DNA of 5,534 nucleotides from Candidatus Nanopelagicales bacterium (GTDB lineage Bacteria; Actinomycetota; Actinomycetes; S36-B12; GCA-2699445), in NCBI GenBank assembly GCA_037045355.1, contig JBAOHO010000024.1:1-5534 (forward strand), written 5' to 3'. Position numbers and translations under genes: made by a program. Each line of letters starts with the position of its first letter. The stretch's first letter is position 1. Positions 5,496-5,534 of the stretch are shown piece after piece. Below the pieces are notes generated by a model, which saw nothing but the letters and a program-made list of their open reading frames with translations, made no database searches and was not told where the DNA came from.

Positions 5496-5534
5496 AATGT
5501 GCGTGAGCTCCGGCGCAGACTCTAGCGGTCGAGG

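Overview
The window is GC-rich DNA (roughly two thirds G+C by eye) with GTG/TTG starts, strong GGAGG ribosome sites and protein families typical of soil Actinobacteria. A high-GC actinomycete is the best guess; nothing seen fixes the genus.

Layout. (1) Positions 121-1683, plus strand: a secreted protein made of a signal peptide, seven strictly periodic 43-residue YVTN-type beta-propeller repeats, and two fibronectin-III-like domains, the last very rich in lysine. (2) 1684-1864: a 181-base convergent gap with no convincing terminator. (3) 3534 down to 1865, minus strand: a two-gene operon of a YCII/DGPF-domain protein and an ECF-type sigma factor with a long C-terminal extension, the arrangement known for group ECF42. 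The genes overlap by four bases (TTGA). A TGTCGA-N17-CGTCGA promoter upstream matches the ECF42 type, which suggests autoregulation. A perfect 13-bp inverted repeat lies just inside the sigma gene. (4) 3535-3838: a gene-free stretch with that promoter and two hairpins, one a probable terminator. (5) 4645-3839, minus strand: a potassium-channel-like membrane protein whose reading frame is broken three times. Each break is a +1 shift at or near a short homopolymer, so start and stop are again in the same frame. (6) 5485-4721, minus strand: an intact CPBP (CAAX protease / bacteriocin-processing type) membrane endopeptidase, separated from the channel by 75 bases that hold a terminator-like hairpin.

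The only functional unit that can be argued with confidence is the YCII-sigma pair: the promoter, the coupled start and the hairpin look like a small self-controlled regulatory module. The propeller protein probably acts outside the cell. The protease and channel are neighbours on one strand, but nothing seen proves a joint role. No novel multi-gene system is clearly visible; the most unusual items are the hairpin inside the sigma gene and the channel with three frame breaks and an odd pore sequence.
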